Below, in pieces: positions 1 through 7,420 of a stretch of DNA of 64,000 nt (its first letter is position 1; each line of letters opens with the position of its first letter). The stretch lies in NCBI RefSeq assembly GCF_003863965.1, contig NZ_RRCN01000001.1:3058304-3122303 (forward strand). Reading direction: 5' to 3'. Below the pieces are notes generated by a model, which saw nothing but the letters and a program-made list of their open reading frames with translations, did no database searches and was not told the origin of the DNA. The translations under genes were made by a program, and so were the position numbers. Source of the DNA: Paenibacillus oralis (lineage in GTDB: Bacteria; Bacillota; Bacilli; Paenibacillales; Paenibacillaceae).

Positions 1-262
1 CGGGAGAAAACTCATGCTCCCCAAGCCGATACATCTTGTCCGTTCCCATATAACGTTTAAAAGTGGCAGCCGTAAGATGAGGGTGTGTAATCATCCGCTC
101 CTTGGCGATTTGGCCTACCAAAACTTCGTTGTTGTCGTCCAAACTGACCACGGAAGGCGTTAAATGCTTGCCGAGGGAGTTGGGAATAATGACCGGACCA
201 TGCTCCGTCCAATAAGCTGCAAGGGAATTTGATGTTCCCAGGTCGATTCCGATTTTTGCCAT
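1..262 (-). CDS. hscC: HscC-like Hsp70 chaperone, N-terminal part
   Basis: This is the start of an Hsp70-type ATPase running off the left edge of the window; 87 codons are visible. The first residues, MAKIGIDLGTSNSLAAYW, are the phosphate-1 loop of the Hsp70 nucleotide-binding domain, and the stretch PNSLGKHLTPSVVSLDDN followed by VGQIAKERMITHP resembles HscC more than DnaK. HscC is a specialised Hsp70 with no nucleotide exchange factor in E. coli, where it sits beside the J-proteins DjlB and DjlC and DUF1266 genes. The same partners lie next door here on the opposite strand, so I infer the same chaperone system. The ATG at 260-262 begins at the conserved MAKIGIDLGT; the ribosome binding site ahead of it (GAGGT) is modest. 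Assignment to Hsp70 is firm; to HscC likely. Confidence 0.85.
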   Translation of the reverse strand, partial: MAKIGIDLGTSNSLAAYWTEHGPVIIPNSLGKHLTPSVVSLDDNNEVLVGQIAKERMITHPHLTAATFKRYMGTDKMYRLGEHEFSP

Positions 263-595
263 AGTTATGTACCTCGTAGTTCATTTTATATATTAAGTTT
301 ATCGGATAAAAGCGGCTGATTTTGAAATTGTTGAAATTTCATTATACAAATAACGAATAACTGTTAACCCGGGGAAAATCTATGTCGATAATAAACTAGT
401 AGACGATCATCGAAAAATAAGACCCTAAAGTTCCCCTATTTTATGGGGACGGACGATACTGAGCACAAGACTAATATAGAACAAAGTGATCCATGGCCCC
501 TGTCCGCAGATAAGCCATATTATTTCCGGATCATTCTACTAGATGCTGTTTGTAAAGATAGGTGAAAACTAAGAACCCGGCGGTGAAATGACGGT
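263..595. other. Divergent intergenic region, hscC / J-protein
   Basis: This 333-bp gap separates the leftward hscC-like gene from the rightward J-domain gene, so promoters for both should lie here. A small hairpin (TTCCCC / GGGGAC arms, about 431-450) is visible. I could not assign convincing -35/-10 pairs, and I see no coding potential. Confidence 0.4.
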
Positions 596-2536
596 TTGAA
601 CATATGGAAAATCCTTGGGATCGATCCGACGCAGGATCAATCGCAAATTCGTAAGGCGTATGCCCGGATGCTTAAAAAATACCATCCTGAGGATGACCCG
701 GAGGGTTATCAACGTTTGCGGGAAGCTTTTGACGAGGCGATAAAGCTGGCTAAACGGGGCGAAGTTTTCCTGGACGTTTTCCTTGACGGAGAGGAAACGG
801 AGGAAGAGGAAGACGAAGCCTCGGAAGAGGAAGGCGCCGAAGAGAAGGGTGAAACTGCGGAAGAGGAGCCCAATGCGGAATCTTTGGAATTTCCGGCGTT
901 TGAAGAGGTTTGGAATTTGGAAGACAGCCGGAGAGAAGGCCCGCCATTGAGGCAGTCGCCTGAAGAACTGGTGGCGGAATTTATAGAAGAAATGGACGAT
1001 TTATATTTAAATTTCGCTACCCGCTGCAATGTTTCCTTATGGGCTGAGCTGCTGAACGGCGACATTATTTGGGAGCTGGGGAACCAGAGCTTGTTGGCTA
1101 ACCGGATGCTTGAATATTTGAATGAGCACTATTTTTTGCCCGAAGCGGTGTGGGGGTTGCTGGATGATGCCTTCGGGTTGGAGGAGAGGTCCGCTAACGA
1201 TCCTTCCGGCTTTGCAGAGCAATACCCTAAGGTATGCGAATATGCCTTTAGGAGCTCCCCTGCCGCAACATTGGGATATTCCGTCCTGACCGGGGCGGAA
1301 GAAAGCGATGTTGAAGCCTATCTGCATGCCCGCGAAGATTTTGTAACGGCAATGCTGGCGATTGAAACTAAGGAAGCGCGTGAGGCGTTGGAACGGGCGC
1401 TTGGGATTTATGACCGCGACGCAGAGCTCCTTCGCCTGCAAATCGAGTTTTACCGGCAAAATGGTGAATTGGAGCAGGCGTTGTCTGCCTGCGACCTGTG
1501 GGTTCGCCAATTTGGCGGAGATGGGGAAGTGATGATCGTTCGCGCCGCCATACTGCTGAATATAGGACGTACGGATGAAGCGCGGGAAGAGCTTGAACGG
1601 ATCAGGCCCGCAAGGCCCGATGACGCGGAAGTTCTGTCGTTATTGGGGCGGTGTTATATTCGGCTGGAGCATATGGATTCAGCCCGCGAGGCCTACCACC
1701 GGATGCTGCGGCTTTATCCGGGGGATATCGAAGCGGCCATGGGCTTGGCCAAAATCGATGCATACATATGCGGGTTGCCGCGTCCTGGCAAAGACCGCCG
1801 AAAGCAAATGCGGCAGCTCAAAAAAGAATGGGGCAAGCATTCGCTGACGGGATTTTTAAAAAAGCTGGCGAGCTTTTTATGGCTGAGAAAAGGGCTCTTT
1901 TTCTGCATTGTTTTACTGCATATTATGTTGCCGATTGCCTGGTACTCCAATATGGAAGTTTCCTTCCCGGAATACGTGAAGCAGGAGGTCTTTCCGTCCG
2001 AACCGCCTTTGGTAACGACGGCGGAAGAGCTGAAAAGCGTTCCTCCCGGAAGCGCGGTTCGGCTGAAGCTGACGAATGCGTTTTTTACAGGCATTCTTGA
2101 GATTGAACAGAAGGATGCCGACGGGAGAGAGACCGCCTCTTATATGCTGCAAAGTGCAGCGACCCAAAGGAACTTGATGGACCATATGACGGGATACATT
2201 AGCCAGGGTAAGGCGGGGGATATCACCGTTCTTGCTTTGACCGGCTACGAGGAGAGCAAGCGGATCCACGAAAACCATGAGATTGAACTTCAGGGGATTG
2301 TCCAGGATTTTTCCGGCCCGGCATTACAGTCATTGCGTGAATATTGGGAAGGAAAGCAAGGAAGTACGGATTCCTCGCCTCCGCTCGTTCTTTATGTGAA
2401 TGCCAGGGACGGCGTGGGCAGCGGTATCTTGGACATCCCAGTGAAGGTCATACTGTTTGCCATTGTTTTGTGTTTATTATATTGCCGGTTTATCTTACTG
2501 CTGTACCGAAGCAAGCGTTTTCTGCTGTATAAATAA
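596..2536 (+). CDS. J-domain / TPR membrane protein, DjlB/DjlC-like co-chaperone
   Basis: A 646-residue co-chaperone. Residues 1-55 form a J domain (helix II QIRKAYARMLKKYHPEDDP, helix III GYQRLREAFDEAI); the usual HPD loop reads HPE at 30-32. A Glu-rich linker spans about 65-95, followed by a conserved block with W-ELL-W and LPEAVWGLL motifs and by TPR-like helices at about 240-400. Two membrane segments lie near 432-450 and 615-636. The start is TTG at 596. It is paralogous to the gene at 12814-14796, which has the same domain order. The downstream DUF1266 gene begins 20 bp after the stop, so the two are likely co-transcribed. J-proteins deliver clients to Hsp70 and stimulate its ATPase; the partner is presumably the HscC-like protein encoded divergently. 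Function in the cell is unknown. Confidence 0.85.
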   Translation: MNIWKILGIDPTQDQSQIRKAYARMLKKYHPEDDPEGYQRLREAFDEAIKLAKRGEVFLDVFLDGEETEEEEDEASEEEGAEEKGETAEEEPNAESLEFPAFEEVWNLEDSRREGPPLRQSPEELVAEFIEEMDDLYLNFATRCNVSLWAELLNGDIIWELGNQSLLANRMLEYLNEHYFLPEAVWGLLDDAFGLEERSANDPSGFAEQYPKVCEYAFRSSPAATLGYSVLTGAEESDVEAYLHAREDFVTAMLAIETKEAREALERALGIYDRDAELLRLQIEFYRQNGELEQALSACDLWVRQFGGDGEVMIVRAAILLNIGRTDEAREELERIRPARPDDAEVLSLLGRCYIRLEHMDSAREAYHRMLRLYPGDIEAAMGLAKIDAYICGLPRPGKDRRKQMRQLKKEWGKHSLTGFLKKLASFLWLRKGLFFCIVLLHIMLPIAWYSNMEVSFPEYVKQEVFPSEPPLVTTAEELKSVPPGSAVRLKLTNAFFTGILEIEQKDADGRETASYMLQSAATQRNLMDHMTGYISQGKAGDITVLALTGYEESKRIHENHEIELQGIVQDFSGPALQSLREYWEGKQGSTDSSPPLVLYVNARDGVGSGILDIPVKVILFAIVLCLLYCRFILLLYRSKRFLLYK

Positions 2537-2580
2537 GCTGGGAAGGAGGGAGTGCCGTGGCGACTGCCGCCAACAATCTA

Positions 2581-3760
2581 TATATTCGGCAATAGATAGT
2601 TGGAATAATTTTCTGGACAGTGAGAGCAGAGTCGTATATCGTAAAATTATTACTCTATGAGCCGGTGAGGTACGACAAGTGAAACTGCCAAAACTTCTTG
2701 AAGAAGATCGGAACAATCCTGAAATTCTAGCGATTAAAGCGGCCATGAAAGCAAACAAAGACTTGAGAATGCACGAAAGATATCAAACGATCTTGCTTGA
2801 TCTACAAGGCGTGTCCAAGAAAGACATCAGCAAGATCATCGGACGTTCTCTTTCCACTATCTACAATTACACCAATGCCTATCATCAAGAAGGCATTCAA
2901 GGGTTGAGAATCGAAACGCCTCCGGGACGTCAGCCTTTTCTGAGCGCCGAACAAGAGCAATATGTCTATCAAACGGTTGTCAATCAGACACCTGCGGATG
3001 TTGGCTTTCCTGCAAAAATGAATTGGACTTCACCGATCATCCGAAAATGGATTGAGCGAGAGTTTGGCGTGTTGTATTCGGACCGCGGAACCCGAGAACT
3101 GCTTTATCGATTGAAGCTCAGCTTCACGGTGCCAACGTACACCCTGGCCAAGGCAGACCCTGCGAAGCAGGAAGCATTTGTGCAGGAGTTTGAAGCCTAT
3201 AAAAAAACTCCTGAACGGTGAAATCGACCGCATCTTGTTTATTGACGAGTCCATGATTCGTGACTACCAAGCGCTATCCCGAACCTGGTTTGCCAAAGGC
3301 CAACAGAGAATCGTCCCCACCTACGGCAAGCATCACGGAGCCAAGTTGATTGGTTCGCTGGATTACGAGACAGGAGAGGTGTTCTGCACACAAGAAATCC
3401 AATATACCGCACAAGAATTTTTATCTTTCCTGGAAAAACTGTTGCAGAAATACGAAAATCAGAACATCGTCCTTGTACTGGACAATGCGAAAATACATCA
3501 CGCGGCGTTGATCCAACCCTTTTTGACCGAGCATCAGTCCGTTCTCACGTTGTTGTATCTTCCTCCCTATAGCCCGAAGCTGAATCTCATCGAAGGACTC
3601 TGGGGCTGGCTCAAGGAATCGGTCATTAATAACGTCTTTTTTGATACGGTTCAGAAAATTCGCAAGGCCGTTCAAGGCTTCATCCATGAGATCAATAAAA
3701 CACCCGAAGTGACTGTCGATAGACTCTGTGTGCAATTATAAATCCCTACTGCCGAATATA
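2581..3760 (+). mobile_element. IS630-family insertion sequence, 1180 bp
   Basis: Both ends are present. The left end begins TATATTCGGCAATAGATAG and the right end ends CTACTGCCGAATATA, which are imperfect inverted repeats of about 20 bp. TA dinucleotides flank the element at 2579-2580 and 3761-3762, the target duplication expected of the IS630/Tc1/mariner group. It carries one transposase split over two frames. Excision in silico restores the host DUF1266 frame exactly, which shows the insertion is simple and probably recent. Confidence 0.92.
2679..3741 (+). CDS. IS630 transposase, in two overlapping frames
   Basis: The first frame (2679-3221) encodes an N-terminal helix-turn-helix region (KKDISKIIGRSLSTIYNYTN) typical of IS630 transposases. 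The second (about 3178-3741) carries the DDE catalytic domain: Asp in RILFIDESMIRD, Asp in IVLVLDNAKIHH and Glu in KLNLIEGLWGWLK, with the last two about 34 residues apart. Together they give about 353 residues, the normal size. The frames join at an A7 run (3201-3207): skipping one A links FEAYKK to LLNGEIDRILF. This may be transcriptional slippage or +1 frameshifting at the run, as in some IS630 members, or an inactivating one-base insertion; the sequence cannot decide. The GTG start at 2679 is uncertain. Confidence 0.85.
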
Positions 3761-4410
3761 TAATAAAAGGATGGAAAACTGCCGCGTATACCATGCTGGC
3801 CGTGATCCCCGTAGGGGGAGCGGCGGATTACTATATTAACAATCCCGAGAAAACGTACCGGGGCGAGCGCTATCTGAAGGGGACATTAGCTCAGCATGGG
3901 GTGGAAAACCCGGAGCAGCTTAAGATGAGTTTGGAATGGCAATTTTCAAAAGGGATTCGTGCTGAATTTTCACGTATGTACCGGGAGCTATGTTTGCTGC
4001 CTGAAGCGGAGCGTGCCCGCAGAATTGAAGCCGAGGCGAGTCCTTACGTGCAGCATAAGCTGGCCGTAACCGATCATTACTTGCGGCGCATGCCGTCCGG
4101 CGGAGTGGGGGCGTACGATTTTGCCGTCAACGCATTGAAATGTGTGTCCGGCGAGCGCCTGGGCTGGTTAACCGCCGATGAAGCGCGGACGTGCGTGCAT
4201 CAGTGCGTAAGCCTGACCCGGGAGCATTATTCCAACTGGCATGACTATTGCATTGGCTTTGCTGTTGGGCTGGAATTTGTCTCCATCGATCCCAATTCCT
4301 CCAACTACGTAATCGAGGGCATAAGACGTCTAAGAAGATTGCTCAATTTTAAAGACAGCCCGCTGGTAAAGGAGAAGTTTTTCTAGTCTAAAGAGTGTCA
4401 AAGACGATCA

Positions 4411-4438
4411 AGGGCCGTCCGGATTTCCGGACGGTCCT
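4411..4438 (+). terminator. Strong hairpin after the DUF1266 gene
   Basis: AGGGCCGTCCGG pairs with CCGGACGGTCCT across a four-base loop, 24 bp after the stop codon. Only a weak T-stretch follows (CTCTTAACC), so it may stop transcripts mainly by RNA structure. Confidence 0.55.
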
Positions 4439-4453
4439 CTTAACCTCTGCCGA

Positions 4454-4653
4454 AAATAGAGGTAATTTATGTCGTTATTTTAAGATTTCCTTCCTCCAGC
4501 GCAAATTAAGGGAAAATTTTTCCGTTATTTTGGAATTAGACTGGGAAAAAGCGGTTGTTTGCCCTCATATTTCTGAAATAGAGGTAAAAAATTCCCCTAT
4601 CTCTGCTGTACTTCCTTCTTAGGTGAAAATAAGGACCAATTTTACCGTTATTC
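4454..4653. repeat. Four-arm intergenic repeat, family E, copy 1
   Basis: Four similar quasi-palindromic arms of about 28 bp, of the form AAATAG...TTATTT, start at 4454, 4504, 4576 and 4627, giving spacings of 50, 72 and 51 bp. The same family with almost the same spacing is seen at 18050-18250 and 29313-29510. It fills the space between the convergent DUF1266 gene and fabH. Short open frames across it are chance. Confidence 0.65.
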
Positions 4654-4715
4654 CCAGGACCTCCACAAAAACGCAGGCTGCCTGCTCCATTCCACACACT
4701 CTGAAATTTTGTAAT

Positions 4716-5717
4716 TTAGGAACGCAGGTTGGGTACGCCCCAGCGCAAAATCAGACCGGCATGGGTCAAGCCGCCGCCGAAGCCGTACAGGAGCACGCGG
4801 TCGCCGCTTTTCAACTGGCCCGCATCGAGGCCGGCCTGAAGCGCCAGCGGGATGGAAGCGGATGATGTATTGCCCATGTCGCGTACGCTCTGGAGCGTTT
4901 TGCCGAGCGGCAGCGAGGACTTCTCGCAGATCGATTCGATCATGCGCAGGTTGGCGCTGTGCGGGACGAACCAGTCGATATCGTCACGGTCTAAGCCGGA
5001 TTGCTCCAGCATCCGCTCAATCCCTGCGGAAACGGTGCGCACCGCCCATTTGAACACTTCGCGGCCGTTTTGCACGAGTTTCCCGTTGCCTGCAAGCGCG
5101 GTGCCGTCCATTTCGCCTGCCAGCCCGGAGCGGTAAACGTGGATGCCGCCGGCTCCGTTTGTGCCCATGACGAACGTTTCAAATCCGGGCTGCTCCGGGT
5201 CATACTCCACAAGACCGGCACCCGCGCCGTCCCCGAACAAAATGCAGGTCGTGCGGTCGCTGTAGTCGGTAATTTTGGACATGGTTTCTCCGGCGACGAC
5301 AAGGATTTTTTTATGCAGCCCCGAACTGATCAAGCCATTGGCCATATGCAGGGCGTAGGTGAAACCGGCGCAGGTCGCGTTGAGGTCGATAGCCCCGGCG
5401 CTTTCCATGCCGAAGTGTTTCTGGACCCGGCAGGATACCGTCGGAAAAGAATAGTCGGGCGTCGTCGTGGCGGCGATGATGAAATCGACATCGTCCAAGG
5501 ATACGCCGTAAGTTTCCCGCAGCCGTTCGGCGGCGCGAATGCACAAGTGCGAGGTGAACACATCGTCGGCGGCGATATGGCGCTCCTTGATGCCTGTGCG
5601 TTGCACGATCCATTCATCGCTGGTGTCCACGATCCGCTCCATGTCTTCATTGGTGAGAATCCGGTCCGGAACATACGAACCAAACGCGGTAATGCGAGCT
5701 TTTGATACGATTGACAA
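4716..5717 (-). CDS. fabH: Beta-ketoacyl-ACP synthase III (FabH)
   Basis: A 333-residue initiating condensing enzyme of type II fatty acid synthesis, joining acetyl- or branched acyl-CoA to malonyl-ACP in the cytosol. The catalytic triad is visible: Cys116 in NATCAGF, His253 in FVPHSAN and Asn283 in DMGNTSSASIP; the C-terminal glycine-rich GFGGGLTHAG loop is also typical. I place the start at TTG 5717 rather than GTG 5726 because AAGGAG abuts the GTG but sits seven bases from the TTG. The gene stands alone, without fabF, and is preceded by a FapR-type box and promoter. A second fabH copy elsewhere in the genome is possible, as in B. subtilis (fabHA/fabHB). Identity is clear; substrate preference is not. 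Confidence 0.96.
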   Translation of the reverse strand: MSIVSKARITAFGSYVPDRILTNEDMERIVDTSDEWIVQRTGIKERHIAADDVFTSHLCIRAAERLRETYGVSLDDVDFIIAATTTPDYSFPTVSCRVQKHFGMESAGAIDLNATCAGFTYALHMANGLISSGLHKKILVVAGETMSKITDYSDRTTCILFGDGAGAGLVEYDPEQPGFETFVMGTNGAGGIHVYRSGLAGEMDGTALAGNGKLVQNGREVFKWAVRTVSAGIERMLEQSGLDRDDIDWFVPHSANLRMIESICEKSSLPLGKTLQSVRDMGNTSSASIPLALQAGLDAGQLKSGDRVLLYGFGGGLTHAGLILRWGVPNLRS

Positions 5718-5764
5718 ACGAATCACTCCTTCGAGATGTGGTTTTCATGGTTTTAGTATCAAGT

Positions 5765-5815
5765 ATTAGTACCAGGTATTAAAATGAGTATAGCAGGTTT
5801 CTTTTTATTTTCCAA
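5765..5815 (-). promoter_or_regulatory. fabH promoter with FapR-type operator
   Basis: On the minus strand, TTGGAA (5810-5815), a 17-bp spacer and TATACT (5787-5792) make a sigma-A promoter. Just downstream lies ATTTTAATACCTGGTACTAAT (5765-5785 on the minus strand), close to the FapR operator core TTAGTACC-GGTACTAA as seen in Bacillus. FapR represses lipid synthesis genes and is released by malonyl-CoA. A further half-site (TTGATACTA) follows. Confidence 0.75.
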
Positions 5816-5994
5816 TCGTTCTGTAGTCCATATGCTCGGATTATAGTATTTCCGTGTTTGCACGGCGGTATAAAAAGGTCAAAATTTGACCTTAATGAAG
5901 TAAAATAATCCCGCTGTTTGTAAGCGCGCTCATGATATGCTTGAGAAGCAAAACGGTCAATACTACAACCAGTTGAGAGGAAAGGGAGAGCCTG

Positions 5995-7401
5995 ATGAGT
6001 TCCGACAAAGAATACGTTAAAATAGCCCAGGACGTGATTAAAGGGCTTGGAGGAGAAGACAATATTATTTCCATGGCCCATTGTGCCACACGGCTGCGCC
6101 TGATCGTCAAAGACAGGGACATTATCGATGACGAGTTTATTGAAAATATCGATAAGGCCAAGGGTGTGTTTTTTACATCCGGGCAATATCAAATTATTTT
6201 TGGCACCGGTATTGTGAATAAGGTTTACGAAGCGATGATCGGACAGAACGTATCCGCCACCTCCAAGGCGGAGCTGAAGGAAAAGGCCTCGGCCCAGGAC
6301 GATAACTTTTTCAAAAGAATGATCCGGATTTTCGGAGACGTATTCGTCCCGATTATCCCGGCATTGGTAGCTACAGGGTTGTTCATGGGGGTCAGAGGTC
6401 TGGTCACTCAGCCTGCGCTGCTTCAATTATTCGGTCTTACCCCTGAGAATATTTCGGCGGATTTCTTGTTAATTACGCAAATATTGACCGATACCGCCTT
6501 TGCCTTTTTACCCGTGCTGGTCTGCTGGTCGGCCTTTAGGGTATTTGGCGGGTCGCCGCTATTGGGGATATTGCTCGGATTAATGCTGGTCAGTCCTTCG
6601 CTGCCAACGTCCTGGGATGTCGCCCAACATGTAAAGGAGCCGATGGTGTTTTTCGGATTCATTAAAGTTGCCGGCTATCAGGGCTCGGTACTTCCGGCCT
6701 TCATCTTGGGGGTCGTAGGAGCGCTGCTGGAGAAGAGGATCAGAAAATGGGTACCCGAAGCCTTGGATCTGATTTTAACGCCGTTTTTAACATTGCTGGT
6801 CAGTTTGGTGCTGGGCTTGTTCGTCATCGGACCTGTTTTTCACGAGGTGGAAGTGCTTATCTTAACGGGGGTTACGGCGATTTTGAAACTGCCGTTTGGC
6901 ATCGGCGGCTTGATTTACGGCGGCATCAATCAGCTTATTGTCGTCACCGGGCTGCACCACGCTTTGAACTTGATAGAAATTCAGATGCTGGTGGACAGCG
7001 GCTGGAATATCGTCAACCCGATCAGCTCGGCGTCGATTTGTGCGCAAGCTGGGGCGGCGTTGGCTGTCGGTCTGAAAGCCAGAAGTTTAAAAACCAAATC
7101 CATCGCCTATCCATCCTCCTTATCCGCGTTATTGGGCATAACGGAACCGGCTATCTTCGGGGTGAATATCCGCTACGGCAAGCCGTTTCTGATGGCGTTG
7201 ATCGGCGGAGCGGCCGGCGGGTTTTTCGCCCGGATTTTCAACGTTCAGGCGACAGGCATGTCGATTACGGCTATCCCGGGGATGTTATTGTATCTGAACA
7301 ATCAAATCATTCCGTATATCGCCGTCTGCATCATCGGCTTTGCGGTGGCTTTTGGCCTCACTTGGTTCTTTGGCTTTAAAGAGAAAACGGACAACAAATA
7401 A
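5995..7401 (+). CDS. PTS EIIBC component, sucrose/beta-glucoside-type
   Basis: A 468-residue sugar phosphotransferase permease. Residues 1-90 are an EIIB domain with the phosphorylated Cys30 in MAHCATRLR; residues from about 105 form the EIIC channel with about ten hydrophobic segments and the conserved GITEPAIFGVN motif near the C-terminus. No EIIA domain is attached, so it must borrow EIIA from another protein, as ScrA/SacP-type permeases do. AAAGGGAGAG precedes the ATG. The next gene, a GH3 glycosidase, starts 19 bp downstream and a GH32 (sucrose-6-phosphate hydrolase) remnant follows, so the original operon probably imported sucrose or a related sugar as a phosphate ester. With the GH32 gene destroyed, the present substrate is uncertain. 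Confidence 0.9.
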   Translation: MSSDKEYVKIAQDVIKGLGGEDNIISMAHCATRLRLIVKDRDIIDDEFIENIDKAKGVFFTSGQYQIIFGTGIVNKVYEAMIGQNVSATSKAELKEKASAQDDNFFKRMIRIFGDVFVPIIPALVATGLFMGVRGLVTQPALLQLFGLTPENISADFLLITQILTDTAFAFLPVLVCWSAFRVFGGSPLLGILLGLMLVSPSLPTSWDVAQHVKEPMVFFGFIKVAGYQGSVLPAFILGVVGALLEKRIRKWVPEALDLILTPFLTLLVSLVLGLFVIGPVFHEVEVLILTGVTAILKLPFGIGGLIYGGINQLIVVTGLHHALNLIEIQMLVDSGWNIVNPISSASICAQAGAALAVGLKARSLKTKSIAYPSSLSALLGITEPAIFGVNIRYGKPFLMALIGGAAGGFFARIFNVQATGMSITAIPGMLLYLNNQIIPYIAVCIIGFAVAFGLTWFFGFKEKTDNK

Positions 7402-7420
7402 AACTTTTGTGGAGAGAAAC

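Larger units (their letters stand above)
2557..4386 (+). pseudogene. DUF1266 protein gene interrupted by an IS630 element
   Basis: The gene starts with GTG at 2557, six bases after AAGGAGGG, and reads eight codons (ending CTA at 2578-2580) before the IS630 element enters. Removing 2581-3762 (element plus one TA copy) restores an open frame through 3763 (ATA AAA GGA TGG) into the ATG at 3793 and on to the stop at 4386, giving 215 codons, the same length as the intact paralogue at 12177-12824. The C-terminal part carries DUF1266 features (AYDFAVNALKCVSGERLGWL and YSNWHDYCIGFAVG). E. coli YbeU and YbeR are DUF1266 proteins encoded beside hscC and djl genes; no biochemical function is known. The 3793 ATG has no good ribosome binding site, so the remaining frame is probably poorly expressed or silent. 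Confidence 0.85.

Noticed and set aside
57..284. 75-codon minus frame at the left edge
   Set aside because: It is frameshifted relative to the Hsp70 gene on the same strand, which gives the clear MAKIGIDLGT start.
4395..4865. Two short frames downstream of the DUF1266 gene
   Set aside because: They run across the hairpin and family E repeat and into fabH; no ribosome binding site or family likeness.
5001..5705. 234-codon frame antisense to fabH
   Set aside because: fabH on the minus strand has all catalytic residues; the plus-strand frame has none.
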